64,000 nt of DNA from assembly GCA_036491115.1 (NCBI GenBank), contig DASXCQ010000105.1:1-64000 (forward strand), written 5' to 3'. Under the pieces are notes generated by a model, which made no database searches, was not told where the DNA came from, and saw only the letters and a program-made list of their open reading frames with translations. The first letter of the stretch is position 1. Every line of letters begins with the position of its first letter. Source of the stretch: DATEPR01 sp036491115. Lineage in GTDB: Bacteria; Actinomycetota; Actinomycetes; Mycobacteriales; Pseudonocardiaceae. The translations under genes were made by a program, and so were the position numbers. Shown in pieces: positions 43,826 to 52,429 of the stretch.

Positions 43826-44871
43826 TCAGGCTGCTGGCGCGGCCGCATGCGCTGGGGAAAGGACCATGCAGAAGGCCTGGCACATGCGCAGCGGCTCGAT
43901 TCGTTCCACCCGCAACCCGGCCTCCTGGGCCAAAGCCGTCCATTCCGATCGCATGGCCAGCCGCTGATGGGTGAGCACGTGGGTGAACTCGTATTCCGGC
44001 GTGAACAGCAGGTTGTCGTTCCGGATGGGCTCGCCGACACTCTCCACCTCGACGGCCAGCAGCGTCCCGTCCGGGCCCAGCACATCGGCGATGTCCCGAA
44101 GACAGGCCAACACGCCGTCCCGGCCACGCTGGCGAAGCAACTCGTGCAGCACGAACATGATCATGACCAGGTCGACGCCGGAGCGAGCCTCGGTGGATAG
44201 TTGCGAAACCCGCCCGGCGTCGCCCGCCACGATGGTGACACGATCGGCCAGGCCGTCGACGGCCACGGTCTCGGTGGCGACCGCACAGGTCTCGGCGTTC
44301 GCGTCCACCCCGACACCGGTGAGCCCCGGTCGGGACTGGACGATCCGGCTCAGCATGAGGCCGCTACCGCAACCCAGGTCCATGACCTTGGTAATCGACC
44401 GATTCCCCAGGAGTTCGGGAAACCGCGTCATCAGGTTGTCCTCGAGCGAGGTCAGCCCGGTCGCCAGGTCGGGCACGGACCGTGTACGTCGCGGCCGAAG
44501 ACCTTGCGGCCGGCCACCAGGTCCTCGACCTCCGCCATGACCGGCTCGTAGGCGCCGACCATGGTGCCCAGATAGCCGAAATAGGGGACGAGGGTGGCGC
44601 CGCGCCCGGCCAGCGTGTACATCGTGTCGTCGCGCTGGAGGTAGCCGCGCACTGTCAGGTAGTTGAGCAGTGCGACCAGCAGTTCCTCGTCATTGCCGTC
44701 CGCGACCAGTTCGTTCAGCTGCAACGGCTCGCCGGAACCGGCCCGCTGCAGCAGTCCCATCCGCCACATCGCGAGCAGGGCTTTGGTCTCATAGTATCCC
44801 TGAACGGCACGGAACAGGTGGGACTCGGGCTCTTCGGTCACAGCATTCGGTTGTCCGATCACGGGATTCAC
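43826..44871 (-). pseudogene. SAM-dependent methyltransferase split by one frameshift
   Basis: Frame 1 (44871-44452) has the N-terminal helical dimerisation region (YYETKALLAMWRMGLLQRAG). Frame 2 (44476-43826) has the SAM core (ITKVMDLGCGSGLMLSRIV, LGPDGTLLAVEVESVGEP). They join near 44,465, where frame 1 runs on into 14 unrelated codons. Together they make a normal ~345-residue methyltransferase. This may be a real mutation, a sequencing error or two overlapping genes; a GTG at 44476 could restart frame 2. A SARP-type direct repeat precedes it. Confidence 0.75.
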
Positions 44872-44928
44872 CAGTCCTCACTCCGCCGGTAGCTGCCGCG
44901 GTCACCTCATCGGAGTCTTTCAGCAAGC

Positions 44929-44945
44929 CGTCACCCGTGCGTCAC
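44929..44945 (-). promoter_or_regulatory. SARP-type direct repeat before the methyltransferase
   Basis: On the minus strand GTGACG-N5-GTGACG, period 11, ends 58 bases before the methyltransferase start at 44871. Eleven-base direct repeats are the classical binding geometry of SARP regulators. Confidence 0.6.
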
Positions 44946-45012
44946 GGTGCCATGACCGTGGCGCGACTGAATCGCCGCTGCCTGCGCTGACGCAGAGGCA
45001 CGCGTGTCCGAT

Positions 45013-45029
45013 GTGACGAAGCAGTGACG
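45013..45029 (+). promoter_or_regulatory. SARP-type direct repeat before the 2OG oxygenase
   Basis: GTGACG-AAGCA-GTGACG, period 11, ends 15 bases before ATG 45044. The short distance suggests a leaderless message or that translation starts slightly downstream. Confidence 0.6.
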
Positions 45030-45043
45030 GTTCGGCAGACACG

Positions 45044-45706
45044 ATGACCGGATTGTCGGTCAGGCCCGACGCGCTGCGTTCCGCGGAAGTCCACAGCGAA
45101 CCGTGGTGGTGGGCCCACTATGAAGGCGCCTTCCTGGAACCTGAAGAAATGGCGAAGGTCTACCCGTCCGCCCGCATGGTGCACGAGCCAAAGGACCACA
45201 CGGTCAGCGAGGGCCCGGACCAGAACCCGGGTCGGAGCACGCTGGATACCCGGCGCACTTTGGTCGACGTCGGCACCGACGAGCCGATGATCTGGTCCGA
45301 CCTGGATGAACGTTGGCTGGATGTCGCTACGGACCTTGTTTCGCCGGAGTACCGGGAAGCGCTGAGCGGCGTCGTCGGCATCGACTTGGCCAACCTGAAG
45401 ATGCGCGCCGCCTTCCACACTTTCAACGAAACCTATTCCTGCCGCCCACACTTGGACGACGAGCGCGAACGTGTGGTACACCTGCTCTACCTGGACGGCA
45501 CCGACAGCGCCGACTGCGGCGGGTTTTTCCAGGTCCTCACGTCGAGCGATCCGAAGGATCTGGTCACCGAGGTACCACCAACGCCGAACCAGTCCATCAT
45601 CCAGGTGCGCACCGACAATTCCTGGCATGCCGTATCCCCGCCGACCGCCGGCAGCGAGGTGCCCCGCAAGATGTTGCACATCACCTGGGAGGACCCGCGC
45701 CGATGA
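45044..45706 (+). CDS. 2-oxoglutarate/Fe(II) oxygenase (prolyl-hydroxylase-like)
   Basis: 220 residues. Metal ligands are His136 and Asp138 (CRPHLDDERERVVHLLYL) and His195 (NSWHAVSP); the 2OG-binding basic residue is probably in VPRKMLHITW. GGFFQVLT continues the beta-helix. It hydroxylates an unknown substrate. It is divergent from the methyltransferase and both have SARP boxes. Confidence 0.85.
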   Translation: MTGLSVRPDALRSAEVHSEPWWWAHYEGAFLEPEEMAKVYPSARMVHEPKDHTVSEGPDQNPGRSTLDTRRTLVDVGTDEPMIWSDLDERWLDVATDLVSPEYREALSGVVGIDLANLKMRAAFHTFNETYSCRPHLDDERERVVHLLYLDGTDSADCGGFFQVLTSSDPKDLVTEVPPTPNQSIIQVRTDNSWHAVSPPTAGSEVPRKMLHITWEDPRR

Positions 45707-45852
45707 CCAGGACCGGCGGGTGACTCCTCCAGGATCATCACGGTCATGACGATATGTGAGATGCCCCTACGATGAATGGATGACGTCGGCCGCGGGATCA
45801 CACGGAGAGTGAACGATCATTCAGGTGATCAGATAGAGATCCTCGCCTCGCG

Positions 45853-45882
45853 TTGGACACGGACTGTTGCAGAGTGCATACT
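45853..45882 (+). promoter_or_regulatory. SARP-gene promoter, copy A
   Basis: TTGGAC (45853-45858), 18-base spacer, CATACT (45877-45882), then TCCGG and ATG. The same arrangement occurs at 50890-50919 and 53767-53795. Confidence 0.65.
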
Positions 45883-45887
45883 TCCGG

Positions 45888-45944
45888 ATGAGCGAATATT
45901 TGCCCGTGTCACGTCGGCATGAGGGGGATTCGAATGGAGGATGA
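45888..45944 (+). CDS. Leaderless small ORF overlapping SARP A
   Basis: ATG 45888 lies five bases after the -10, so transcription would begin at about the start codon. It encodes MSEYLPVSRRHEGDSNGG and its stop (45942-45944) falls within the start region of SARP A (45934). Related small frames precede the other two SARP genes at the same spacing. It may be a leader peptide that couples translation; it could also be a chance frame in a conserved promoter. Confidence 0.4.
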   Translation: MSEYLPVSRRHEGDSNGG

Positions 45945-46734
45945 GGTCCACATCGTCGTGCGTCCTACAGCGACGATCTCCACCGACCGTCTGATCTCCT
46001 CTGACGGGGACGATCTCTCGCTACAGCAAGCGGACTTGCGCGTGTTGGGTCGGTTCGATCTGACCGTCGGTTGCCGGTCTGTTCCGTTGGGGGTTACGAG
46101 TCAGCGACTGCTTACATTGGTCGCGATCCGGTCGGGCCAGATCCCGCGGACTCAGGCGGCTGGCACCCTGTGGCCGGATACCCGTGCGCCGCGTGCGGCG
46201 GCCAACCTTAGATCGGTGTTGTGGCGGCTACAGCAGTGTTGCGGTGGCGTCGTGGACGCCTCGTTCTATGATCTGCGGTTCACGCCGCACGTGCGGGTCG
46301 ACATGCACCACGTGTCCCAGGTGGCCTTCGGTTTGTTGGGTGGATCGGCGGATGTGGACGCTGACCAGTTGAAGGAGGCGATGAATTGCAATCTGTACGA
46401 CGACATCGCCGCCGGTATCGGTGACGCCGACTGGTTGGCGAGCGAGCGCGAACGGTTCCGCCAGTTACGGGTGCATGCGCTGGAAGCCCTGGCAAGCAGG
46501 CAGATCGACGCTGGCTGGCACGGCGCGGCGGTGGAGGCGGCCCTCGGTGCCGTGCGTGCCGATCCGTTCCGGGAGAGCGCCTACCGATTGCTGATCAGGG
46601 CGCATCTCGCCGAAGGCAGCCGGTTGGAGGCCTACCGGCTGCACCGCGCATACCGCGAACTGCTGCAGCGAGAACTGGGACTTGAACCTTCCGGCGAGTT
46701 CATGACCTTGCTGCACGACAACTGCGGCGCATGA
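45934..46734 (+). CDS. SARP-type regulator (BTAD domain), copy A
   Basis: ATG 45934 after AGGGGG. 266 residues. N-terminal winged helix (~35-105: LRVLGRFDLTVGCRSVPLGV, TLVAIRSGQIPRTQAAGTLW, AAANLRSVLWRLQQ) followed by the bacterial activator domain (~115-260: DDWLxxERERFRQLRVHALEAL, GAVRADPFRESAYRLLI). SARPs activate biosynthetic genes by binding 11-bp direct repeats near -35. Two paralogues lie at 50047 and 53841, and several such repeats occur in this region. Confidence 0.88.
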   Translation: MEDEVHIVVRPTATISTDRLISSDGDDLSLQQADLRVLGRFDLTVGCRSVPLGVTSQRLLTLVAIRSGQIPRTQAAGTLWPDTRAPRAAANLRSVLWRLQQCCGGVVDASFYDLRFTPHVRVDMHHVSQVAFGLLGGSADVDADQLKEAMNCNLYDDIAAGIGDADWLASERERFRQLRVHALEALASRQIDAGWHGAAVEAALGAVRADPFRESAYRLLIRAHLAEGSRLEAYRLHRAYRELLQRELGLEPSGEFMTLLHDNCGA

Positions 46735-46755
46735 CCAACACCTCACCAGGCAACG

Positions 46756-47046
46756 TCACCAGTCCTGCCGGTCCTGCAGTTGCCGGACAGGCAGATCGTC
46801 GGTCACTGCGCGACCGCGATGACACCTGACTCCACGGACAGCCTGCCTGCGCAGGAACCATGTGAGGACGACCGCGAACGCCAGCACGCCGACCGCGATC
46901 CCCCACGGGTTGACCAGCCAGCTCACGAGCGCGCTCAACGCGCCGGCCGCCAGGAGCGCCGGTAGTCCGCAACACAGGGCCGGGATCAACAACAGCCCGA
47001 TGGTGAGTGGGACGGTGGGTTCGTTGGAACGGTGTCGGTTGGGCAT
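46756..47046 (-). CDS. Small membrane protein with CCGLP motif (MerT-like)
   Basis: 96 residues from ATG 47046. Two membrane segments; the first carries the Cys pair LLLIPALCCGLPALLAAG, reminiscent of the CC pair in MerT-type mercury importers, and the second is WGIAVGVLAFAVVLTWFL. A closely similar protein is at 60344. It lies directly downstream of an ArsR sensor on the same strand, so mercury or another thiophilic metal is the likely signal and substrate. Confidence 0.65.
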   Translation of the reverse strand: MPNRHRSNEPTVPLTIGLLLIPALCCGLPALLAAGALSALVSWLVNPWGIAVGVLAFAVVLTWFLRRQAVRGVRCHRGRAVTDDLPVRQLQDRQDW

Positions 47047-47077
47047 CGCCGGAATCCTATGCTTTCGGTTGCTCGGC

Positions 47078-47434
47078 TCAACGCTTCGTGTGCGCGCACG
47101 TGGCGAGTGGCGCGGCATGGTCGGCCAGCTCGCGGAGCAGTCCCACCAATTCCGCGACGCGTGGGTCATGGACGCGATGATAGGCGAATCTGCCTGTGCG
47201 GCGAACCTGGATGTATCCGCAGTTGACCAGGCAGGCCAGATGAACGGACACCCGGCCCTGTGACAGTCCGATGTGGGCGACGCAGTCAGTGACGTTGTGC
47301 TCGTCGTCGAGCAGGAACTCCACCAGCCGGAACCGAACCGGATCGCCGAGAACCCACGCGAACCTGGCCACTGTCTCCACGCCGACCGGATCGGTGCGCG
47401 ACGCTGTCGTTGACGGTTGTGAGACAGAGTCCAT
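47078..47434 (-). CDS. ArsR-family metal sensor, CmtR-like (copy 1)
   Basis: ATG 47434 with GAGG upstream. 118 residues. ArsR winged helix (FAWVLGDPVRFRLVEFLLDD, HIGLSQGRVSVHLACLVNCGY). The Cys pair in HLACLxxCGY plus a C-terminal Cys (LATCAHTKR) matches the CmtR-type Cd/Pb site and actinomycete MerR-type ArsR proteins. It should repress the downstream CCGLP membrane protein. Confidence 0.85.
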   Translation of the reverse strand: MDSVSQPSTTASRTDPVGVETVARFAWVLGDPVRFRLVEFLLDDEHNVTDCVAHIGLSQGRVSVHLACLVNCGYIQVRRTGRFAYHRVHDPRVAELVGLLRELADHAAPLATCAHTKR

Positions 47435-47480
47435 GGTCGCCGTCCTCGGGCGGGATAGGCCACGTCTGGTCATTGTCGAT

Positions 47481-47954
47481 TCATGGCTTCGGGTGGGTCG
47501 CGTCGAGCAGACCGACCTGGACGGCGATGTCGTCGCTGGTGGTCGCATAGTTGGTGATGGACACCCGAAGCGCCCGTCGCCCGCCGATCCGGACACCGAA
47601 GATCTTGGCCTTGCCGGAGCTGTTCACGTCCTGTGCGACAAGATCGAGGTGCGTCTCGTCGGTTCGCCCGGGGACCGGTCGTCCACGAAATAGATGACGA
47701 ACCTGCGGCTGCACCGCACGCAGTGCATCCATCACCTTGCCGAGCGCGGCGTCCGGCCACATCGGAGTGTCGAAGTCGGATGCGTCGAGAGCCATCTCGA
47801 CCTGGACGGCGGAGACCGAGGTCGAGGCGGGCAACTCGTCGATGTCTCCGAGATACTCCTCGCTCGCGGCGCCGAGGGTCGTCCACAACGCGGCGCGTTC
47901 GGCTGTATGGAGCTTGAGGCGGTCAACCGAGGTGCCCGCGATACGACCCGTCAC
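47481..47954 (-). pseudogene. C-terminal piece of a PLP-dependent decarboxylase-like enzyme
   Basis: 157 residues. The segment FGVRIGGRRALRVSITNYATTSDDIAVQV is the characteristic end of group II PLP-dependent decarboxylases (RVCxTNxxTTxxD). The large domain with the PLP lysine is missing, so this is a truncated remnant even though the frame is open. It has its own palindromic operator upstream (48007-48024). Confidence 0.55.
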
Positions 47955-48006
47955 CTCGGCTCCTCCACCGCTGGACGTTCCTTGCCGGCATCACGTTAGC
48001 AGAATT

Positions 48007-48024
48007 GTCCTAGAATACTAGGTC
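48007..48024. promoter_or_regulatory. Operator GTCCTAGAATACTAGGTC
   Basis: Palindrome matching the one at 42667-42684 in its outer bases (GTCCTA-N6-TAGGNC). It lies ~55 bases before the decarboxylase-remnant start and downstream of merA. Confidence 0.6.
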
Positions 48025-48070
48025 ATAGTTGTCATAAATGACTCAGCCGTGCTAACGCCGGACCAGGGTG

Positions 48071-49504
48071 TCAAGCGGCGCAGCACGAGAGTTTGGACAG
48101 ATCTCGGGTGAACGCCTGCGCGGCGAGTCGGATGCCCTCGGCCATCGTCAGGTACGGGCTCCACAGGTCGGCGATCTGCTGGACCGTCATGTCGTTGGCC
48201 AGTGCGTACACGGCCGCCGCGATGACCTCACCAGCACCGTCGGCGACAGCGTGTGCGCCGAGCAGGCGACCGGTATCCGCGTCCGCGACGAGTTTGATCA
48301 GGCCACGGGTGTCCCGGTCGACCAGGGCCCGTGGCACGTATTCCAATGGGAGCGTCCGGCATGCGCAGTGGTGGCCTTGCTGGACTGCGTCGACTTCGGT
48401 CAGGCCGGCCGAGGCGATGGCCGGACTGGTGAATGTGACCCTTGGCAGATGGCGGTAGTCCAGCGCCCGGTCCGCTCCGTCGAAGGCGTTGTCCGCGACC
48501 AGTGCGCCGTGCGCTGCGGCGACGTAGACGAACTGCGGGTGGCCGGTGACGTCGCCGGCGGCCCAGACGCGTGGATTGCGGGTGCGCATGCGGTCGTCGA
48601 CCACGATCTCGCCGCGCGGGCCGACGTCCACGCCGACCTCCGCCAGGTTCAGGCCCTCGGTCATCGGCGTGCGGCCGGTCGCCATCAGCAGTCGTTCGGC
48701 GCGTAGTTCCCCCGTGGCGCCGTGTTGGATGGTGGTCAAGGTGCGGCCGTTGTCCCCACGGCGTGCCGCGGCGACGGTCGTGCCGGTCCACACCGCAATG
48801 CCCTCGTCGCGCATGATCTGCTCGATCGTCGCGGACACCTCTGGCTCGTCGAACGGGGCCAACCTGGGCATGGCCTCGACGATGGAGACCCGGACACCGA
48901 GCCTGGCGAACAACTGGGCCTGTTCCAGGCCGACGGAGTTACCACCGATGACGATGAGCGATCGCGGCAGGCGGTCGAGTTCCATGGCTGTGGTCGAGGT
49001 CAGATACCCTGTATCGAACAGGCCGTCGATCGTCGGGATTCGCGGTGTGGCGCCGGTGGCTACCACGTAGTGTGCTGCCGTTACGGTGACGCCACCGCCT
49101 GCTTCCAGTTCGACGCGCAGCACCGGCGCGGCATGCTCCGTGGCGAACGTGGCGGTGCCGGCCAAGATGTCCCAGCCGTACTCGGCGGCGAGAGCCGTGT
49201 ACTTCTGCGCCTGAAGGCGCTCGATCAGGGCCGCCTTGCCCGCCACCAGTACCCGGAGGTCCACCTGGCCGGCCTGCGTGCTGATACCGGGGAACGGCTG
49301 TGCCGCGGCAACATGCCGTGCGTGGGCGGCGGCCAGCAGGGCCTTGGACGGCACGCATCCCGTGTTCACACACGTGCCGCCGACCGTACCGCGCTCGATC
49401 ATGGCCACGGTCCTGCCCTTGCGCGCGGCGGCGATCGCCGCCGCGAACGCGGCGCCACCGGAACCGACAACCGCCAGGTCGACATCCAGTCGATCGATGT
49501 TCAT
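48071..49504 (-). CDS. merA: Mercuric reductase
   Basis: 477 residues. FAD motif VVGSGGAAFAAAIAAARKG, redox disulfide GTVGGTCVNTGCVPSK (Cys45, Cys50), NAD site VIGGNSVGLEQAQLFARLG, C-terminal dimerisation domain, and the mercury-binding vicinal Cys pair at the extreme C-terminus (KLSCCAA, 474-475). It reduces Hg(II) to Hg(0) with NADPH in the cytoplasm. The N-terminal HMA domain of some MerA proteins is absent, as is usual in actinomycetes. An ArsR sensor gene lies upstream on the same strand. Confidence 0.93.
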   Translation of the reverse strand: MNIDRLDVDLAVVGSGGAAFAAAIAAARKGRTVAMIERGTVGGTCVNTGCVPSKALLAAAHARHVAAAQPFPGISTQAGQVDLRVLVAGKAALIERLQAQKYTALAAEYGWDILAGTATFATEHAAPVLRVELEAGGGVTVTAAHYVVATGATPRIPTIDGLFDTGYLTSTTAMELDRLPRSLIVIGGNSVGLEQAQLFARLGVRVSIVEAMPRLAPFDEPEVSATIEQIMRDEGIAVWTGTTVAAARRGDNGRTLTTIQHGATGELRAERLLMATGRTPMTEGLNLAEVGVDVGPRGEIVVDDRMRTRNPRVWAAGDVTGHPQFVYVAAAHGALVADNAFDGADRALDYRHLPRVTFTSPAIASAGLTEVDAVQQGHHCACRTLPLEYVPRALVDRDTRGLIKLVADADTGRLLGAHAVADGAGEVIAAAVYALANDMTVQQIADLWSPYLTMAEGIRLAAQAFTRDLSKLSCCAA

Positions 49505-49523
49505 GGTTCATCTTACATCCGGA

Positions 49524-49535
49524 TATCAAGATATA
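49524..49535. promoter_or_regulatory. ArsR-type operator before merA (ATATCAAGATAT)
   Basis: A 12-bp AT-rich inverted repeat 20 bases upstream of the merA start, in otherwise GC-rich DNA. Position and composition fit an ArsR/CmtR-type operator. Confidence 0.55.
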
Positions 49536-49582
49536 TCTGTCCGCTGGGTGCGCGTCGTTCGCGAGCCTGATGCGGTTGTGAA

Positions 49583-49948
49583 CTAGCGACGTGGGGTGAT
49601 GTTCATGCATGCCGCGAGGGCGCCGGCGTTGTCCGCCGCCAGAGCGCGCGCGAGCATGATCAACTCGGCGACGCGGGGATCGCTGACGTGGTAGTAGGCG
49701 AATCGGCCTTCGCGGCGGACGTTGACGTAGCCGCAGTCGGACAGGCAGGTCAGGTGGGTGGACACGCGGCCCTGAGACAGACCGATGTGCAGGACGCACT
49801 CGGTGACGGTGTGTTCCTCGTTGAGGAGGAATTCCAGCAGTCGTAGCCGCGTGGGATCAGCAAGGGCACGGAAGAACTTGGCGACCACTTCCACGCCACC
49901 GGCGTCGTGGGGCAGCAGGGTACGTGCGGGTCTGCGCTTCACGGCCAT
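49583..49948 (-). CDS. ArsR-family metal sensor, CmtR-like (copy 2)
   Basis: ATG 49948 (MAVKRRPARTLL). 121 residues. Same layout as the other two copies: FFRALADPTRLRLLEFLLNE, HIGLSQGRVSTHLTCLSDCGY and a C-terminal Cys (LAACMNITPRR). It lies upstream of merA on the same strand and downstream of SARP B. Most likely the mercury-responsive repressor of merA. Confidence 0.88.
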   Translation of the reverse strand: MAVKRRPARTLLPHDAGGVEVVAKFFRALADPTRLRLLEFLLNEEHTVTECVLHIGLSQGRVSTHLTCLSDCGYVNVRREGRFAYYHVSDPRVAELIMLARALAADNAGALAACMNITPRR

Positions 49949-50046
49949 CTCGTCCCTGCCTTCGCCTCGATGTCGCTGACACCCAAGGTGTCCATCATAT
50001 CGTGGCGCCGCCGTGGTATCGGGACATTCGCATGGGCAGATATCCA

Positions 50047-50844
50047 CTAGTTGTTGCGGCCACTGTCCAGCAGCGACATGAACTCATCGGACGGAGTCAA
50101 GCCCAACTCGGTGCGCAACAGGGTGCGGTAGGTGGTGTGATGGCGGTGGGCCTCGAAGCGGCTGCCTTCGGCCAGATGCGCTGTGATGAGCAGGTGATAG
50201 GCACTCTCCCGGAACGGATCGGCCCGGACCGCGCCGAGCGCTGCCTCGACCGCTGCGCCGTGCCAGCCCACCGTGATCAAGCGGTGGGCGAGGGCTTCCA
50301 GGGCGTGGACACGGAGCTGACAGAAGCGCTCGCGTTCGGCGACGAGCCAGTCGTCGAGGCCGATGTCGGGAGCTATGTCGTCGTACAGGTTGGTGCGCAT
50401 GGCATCGCGCAACTCGTCCGAGTTCAACTGGGCTGCCGGGTCGAGCAGCGTGTGCACGACACGGGACACGTGCTGGAGGTCCACGGTGACGCCAGGGGCC
50501 AGCCGGAGATCGTGGTAGGAGGCGTCGACGAGATCGGTGCAGCACTGATGCAACCGCCACAACGCGGACCGGAGGTTGGCCGCGGCCCTGGTCCCCCGAT
50601 GTTCTGGCCAGAGGATGCCCGCTGCGGGGCTGCGGGGCAGGTGGCCCGAGTTGAGCGCGATCAGGGTCAACATGCGTTGGCTGGTCGTACCGAGCGGGAT
50701 CGAGTGGCCGCCGACGCTGAGATCGAACGTGCCGAGGACGCGCAAGCTGATCCAACTCTGCGTGCCGTGTACCGGCTCGTTCGCGGTGGGCACCTGGTCA
50801 CCGGTATGGCGTGTGTCGGGTGCGGCCAAGGTGTGAGCAGTCAC
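50047..50844 (-). CDS. SARP-type regulator (BTAD domain), copy B
   Basis: GTG 50844 after AAGGGG. 265 residues, same winged-helix plus activator-domain layout as copy A (LRVLGTFDLSVGGHSIPLGT, RAAANLRSALWRLHQCC, DDWLVAERERFCQLRVHALEAL). It reads leftward towards ArsR copy 2 and merA. The promoter and leader are near-identical to those of copies A and C. Confidence 0.88.
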   Translation of the reverse strand: MTAHTLAAPDTRHTGDQVPTANEPVHGTQSWISLRVLGTFDLSVGGHSIPLGTTSQRMLTLIALNSGHLPRSPAAGILWPEHRGTRAAANLRSALWRLHQCCTDLVDASYHDLRLAPGVTVDLQHVSRVVHTLLDPAAQLNSDELRDAMRTNLYDDIAPDIGLDDWLVAERERFCQLRVHALEALAHRLITVGWHGAAVEAALGAVRADPFRESAYHLLITAHLAEGSRFEAHRHHTTYRTLLRTELGLTPSDEFMSLLDSGRNN

Positions 50845-50884
50845 GGGAACCCCTTGCCATGACATCGCTGACAAATTCGTTCAT
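50798..50884 (-). CDS. Leaderless small ORF overlapping SARP B
   Basis: ATG 50884 lies five bases after CATACT (50895-50890), with GTGGAC at 50919-50914 as -35. It encodes 28 residues beginning MNEFVSDVMARGSRDCSH and overlaps the start of SARP B (50844). Coding status is uncertain. Confidence 0.4.
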   Translation of the reverse strand: MNEFVSDVMARGSRDCSHLGRTRHTPYR

Positions 50885-51011
50885 CCGGAAGTATGACATC
50901 TGAGGGCCGTCGCGTCCACCGCGCCTGGTCTGCCTCTGCCGAACAGCTTCCCGCACCGGCGGGCACCTTTCCGATCGCCACACAGCCGGACGGGGGCCGC
51001 CTGACGAGGCC

Positions 51012-51028
51012 GTGACTGGTGCGTGACG
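51012..51028 (+). promoter_or_regulatory. SARP-type direct repeat before the aminotransferase
   Basis: GTGACT-GGTGC-GTGACG, period 11, 53 bases before ATG 51082. Spacing leaves room for a -10 and a ribosome site (GGGAGG). Confidence 0.6.
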
Positions 51029-51081
51029 GTGCCTGGAGCAGGTTGCGGTGACGGTACCCACGCGGCAAGGGAGGCAGGAAT

Positions 51082-52222
51082 ATGCCCAGCGCAACGAATG
51101 GTTGGCCGAATGCCCTGTCGTGTGTCGGGATGCAGGACCGCGCACGTGAGATGGTGCGTAGCGGTCACGATGTCGTGCATCTGGATCGGGGTGAATTGGA
51201 CTACGACACACCGGAGTCGATCGTCGAGGCCGCGATCCAGGCGCTGCGCGAGGGCAGGACCCGATACACCGACAGCTTTGGCGTGCCGGAGTTGCGCGAG
51301 GCCATTCGCGATTATTACCGCGACAGCTACGGCGTGAAGATCAGTCCGGCACAGGTGCTGGTGCACGCGGGATCCTCGCCGCTCCTGCTGATGTTGTTCC
51401 TGGCGCTCCTCCACCCCGACGACGAGGTAGTCGTCCCCGACCCGGGTTATCCCGCCTACGTCACAGCGATCCGAGCGGCCCGGGGGATCGCGACGCCGAT
51501 CGCGGCCGACCGAGGTGCCACGCACTACACCGCGAGCGATGTGGAATCAAAGATAACGCCTGCGACCAGGGCCGTCGTGGTCAACTCCCCGTGCAACCCA
51601 ACGGGTGCCGTACTGCGCGGGAACGAGCTGGAGGAGTTCACTCGGCTAGGCCCGCTTGTCGTCTCCGACGAGGCGTATCACGGCTTGTGGTTGGGTGATG
51701 GCCGGCCACACTCGATGCTCGAGTTCGCCGACGACGTCGCGGTGGTGAACACGTTTTCCAAGGCGTTCTCGATGACCGGATAGCGCCTGGGGTATCTGAT
51801 CGCGCCGGCGAGCCTCGTGCCGGCCCTGGAGCCATTGCAACGAGACTGTGTACTCAGTCCGAACGCGTTCGTGCAGCAGGCTGGAATCGAGGCGCTGCGG
51901 CAGGCTACGTCCATCGCGCCACGTTGGCGAACGGAGCTGCGCGAGCGGCGCGATGTTCTCGTGGCGGGCCTGACCAGGCTCAGTCTTGCGGTGCCGCATC
52001 GGCCCGAAGGCGGGTTCTATGTGTTTGCCCGGCTACCGGACGGCTACGAGAGCGCGGCCGACTTCGCCGCCCGCCTGTTGGTGCACGATTCGGTAGCCGT
52101 TGTTCCCGGGGACAGTTTCGGCGCGGCCGGCGCAGGTTACGTCAGGTGCTCCCTTCGCGTTACCCACCGATCGCATCGAAGAGGGCATTGTCCGGATGGG
52201 ATCGTTTCTCGGGCGAGAGTGA
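51082..52222 (+). pseudogene. Class I/II aminotransferase with amber codon and frameshift
   Basis: PLP fold type I. Visible: LDRGELDYDTPESIVEAA, HAGSSPLLLMLF, DPGYPAY, NSPCNPTGAVL, SDEAYHGLW, and the PLP lysine in NTFSKAFSMTG. The next codon is TAG (51781) where the family has Trp (SMTGWRLGYL); the sequence RLGYLIAPASL then continues in frame. Near 52,150 a one-base shift moves the end to another frame (FALPTDRIEEGIVRMG, stop 52222). Two lesions make it a pseudogene unless the sequence is wrong. Confidence 0.85.
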
Positions 52223-52429
52223 GACAGCACGACGAAACCGTGACGGGTGGCCAGGCACGATGGCCGGAGCCCGGTCGACAACGTGCGGCCTGCCGTGGCA
52301 TGAAGCGATCAGCGGAGTGCGATGCCACGAGTGTGCAGCACACCATGCGGAAAGAACGACCGCCACCGTGAGACCGGCCGGCAGCAGCGGGTCCGGGACA
52401 CCCTGCTGCCATCTGAAGGGAGATTCGCC

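Noticed and set aside
51781..51783. TAG as pyrrolysine or recoded Trp in the aminotransferase
   Set aside because: No pyl genes or recoding signals are visible and a second frameshift follows, so decay or error is simpler.
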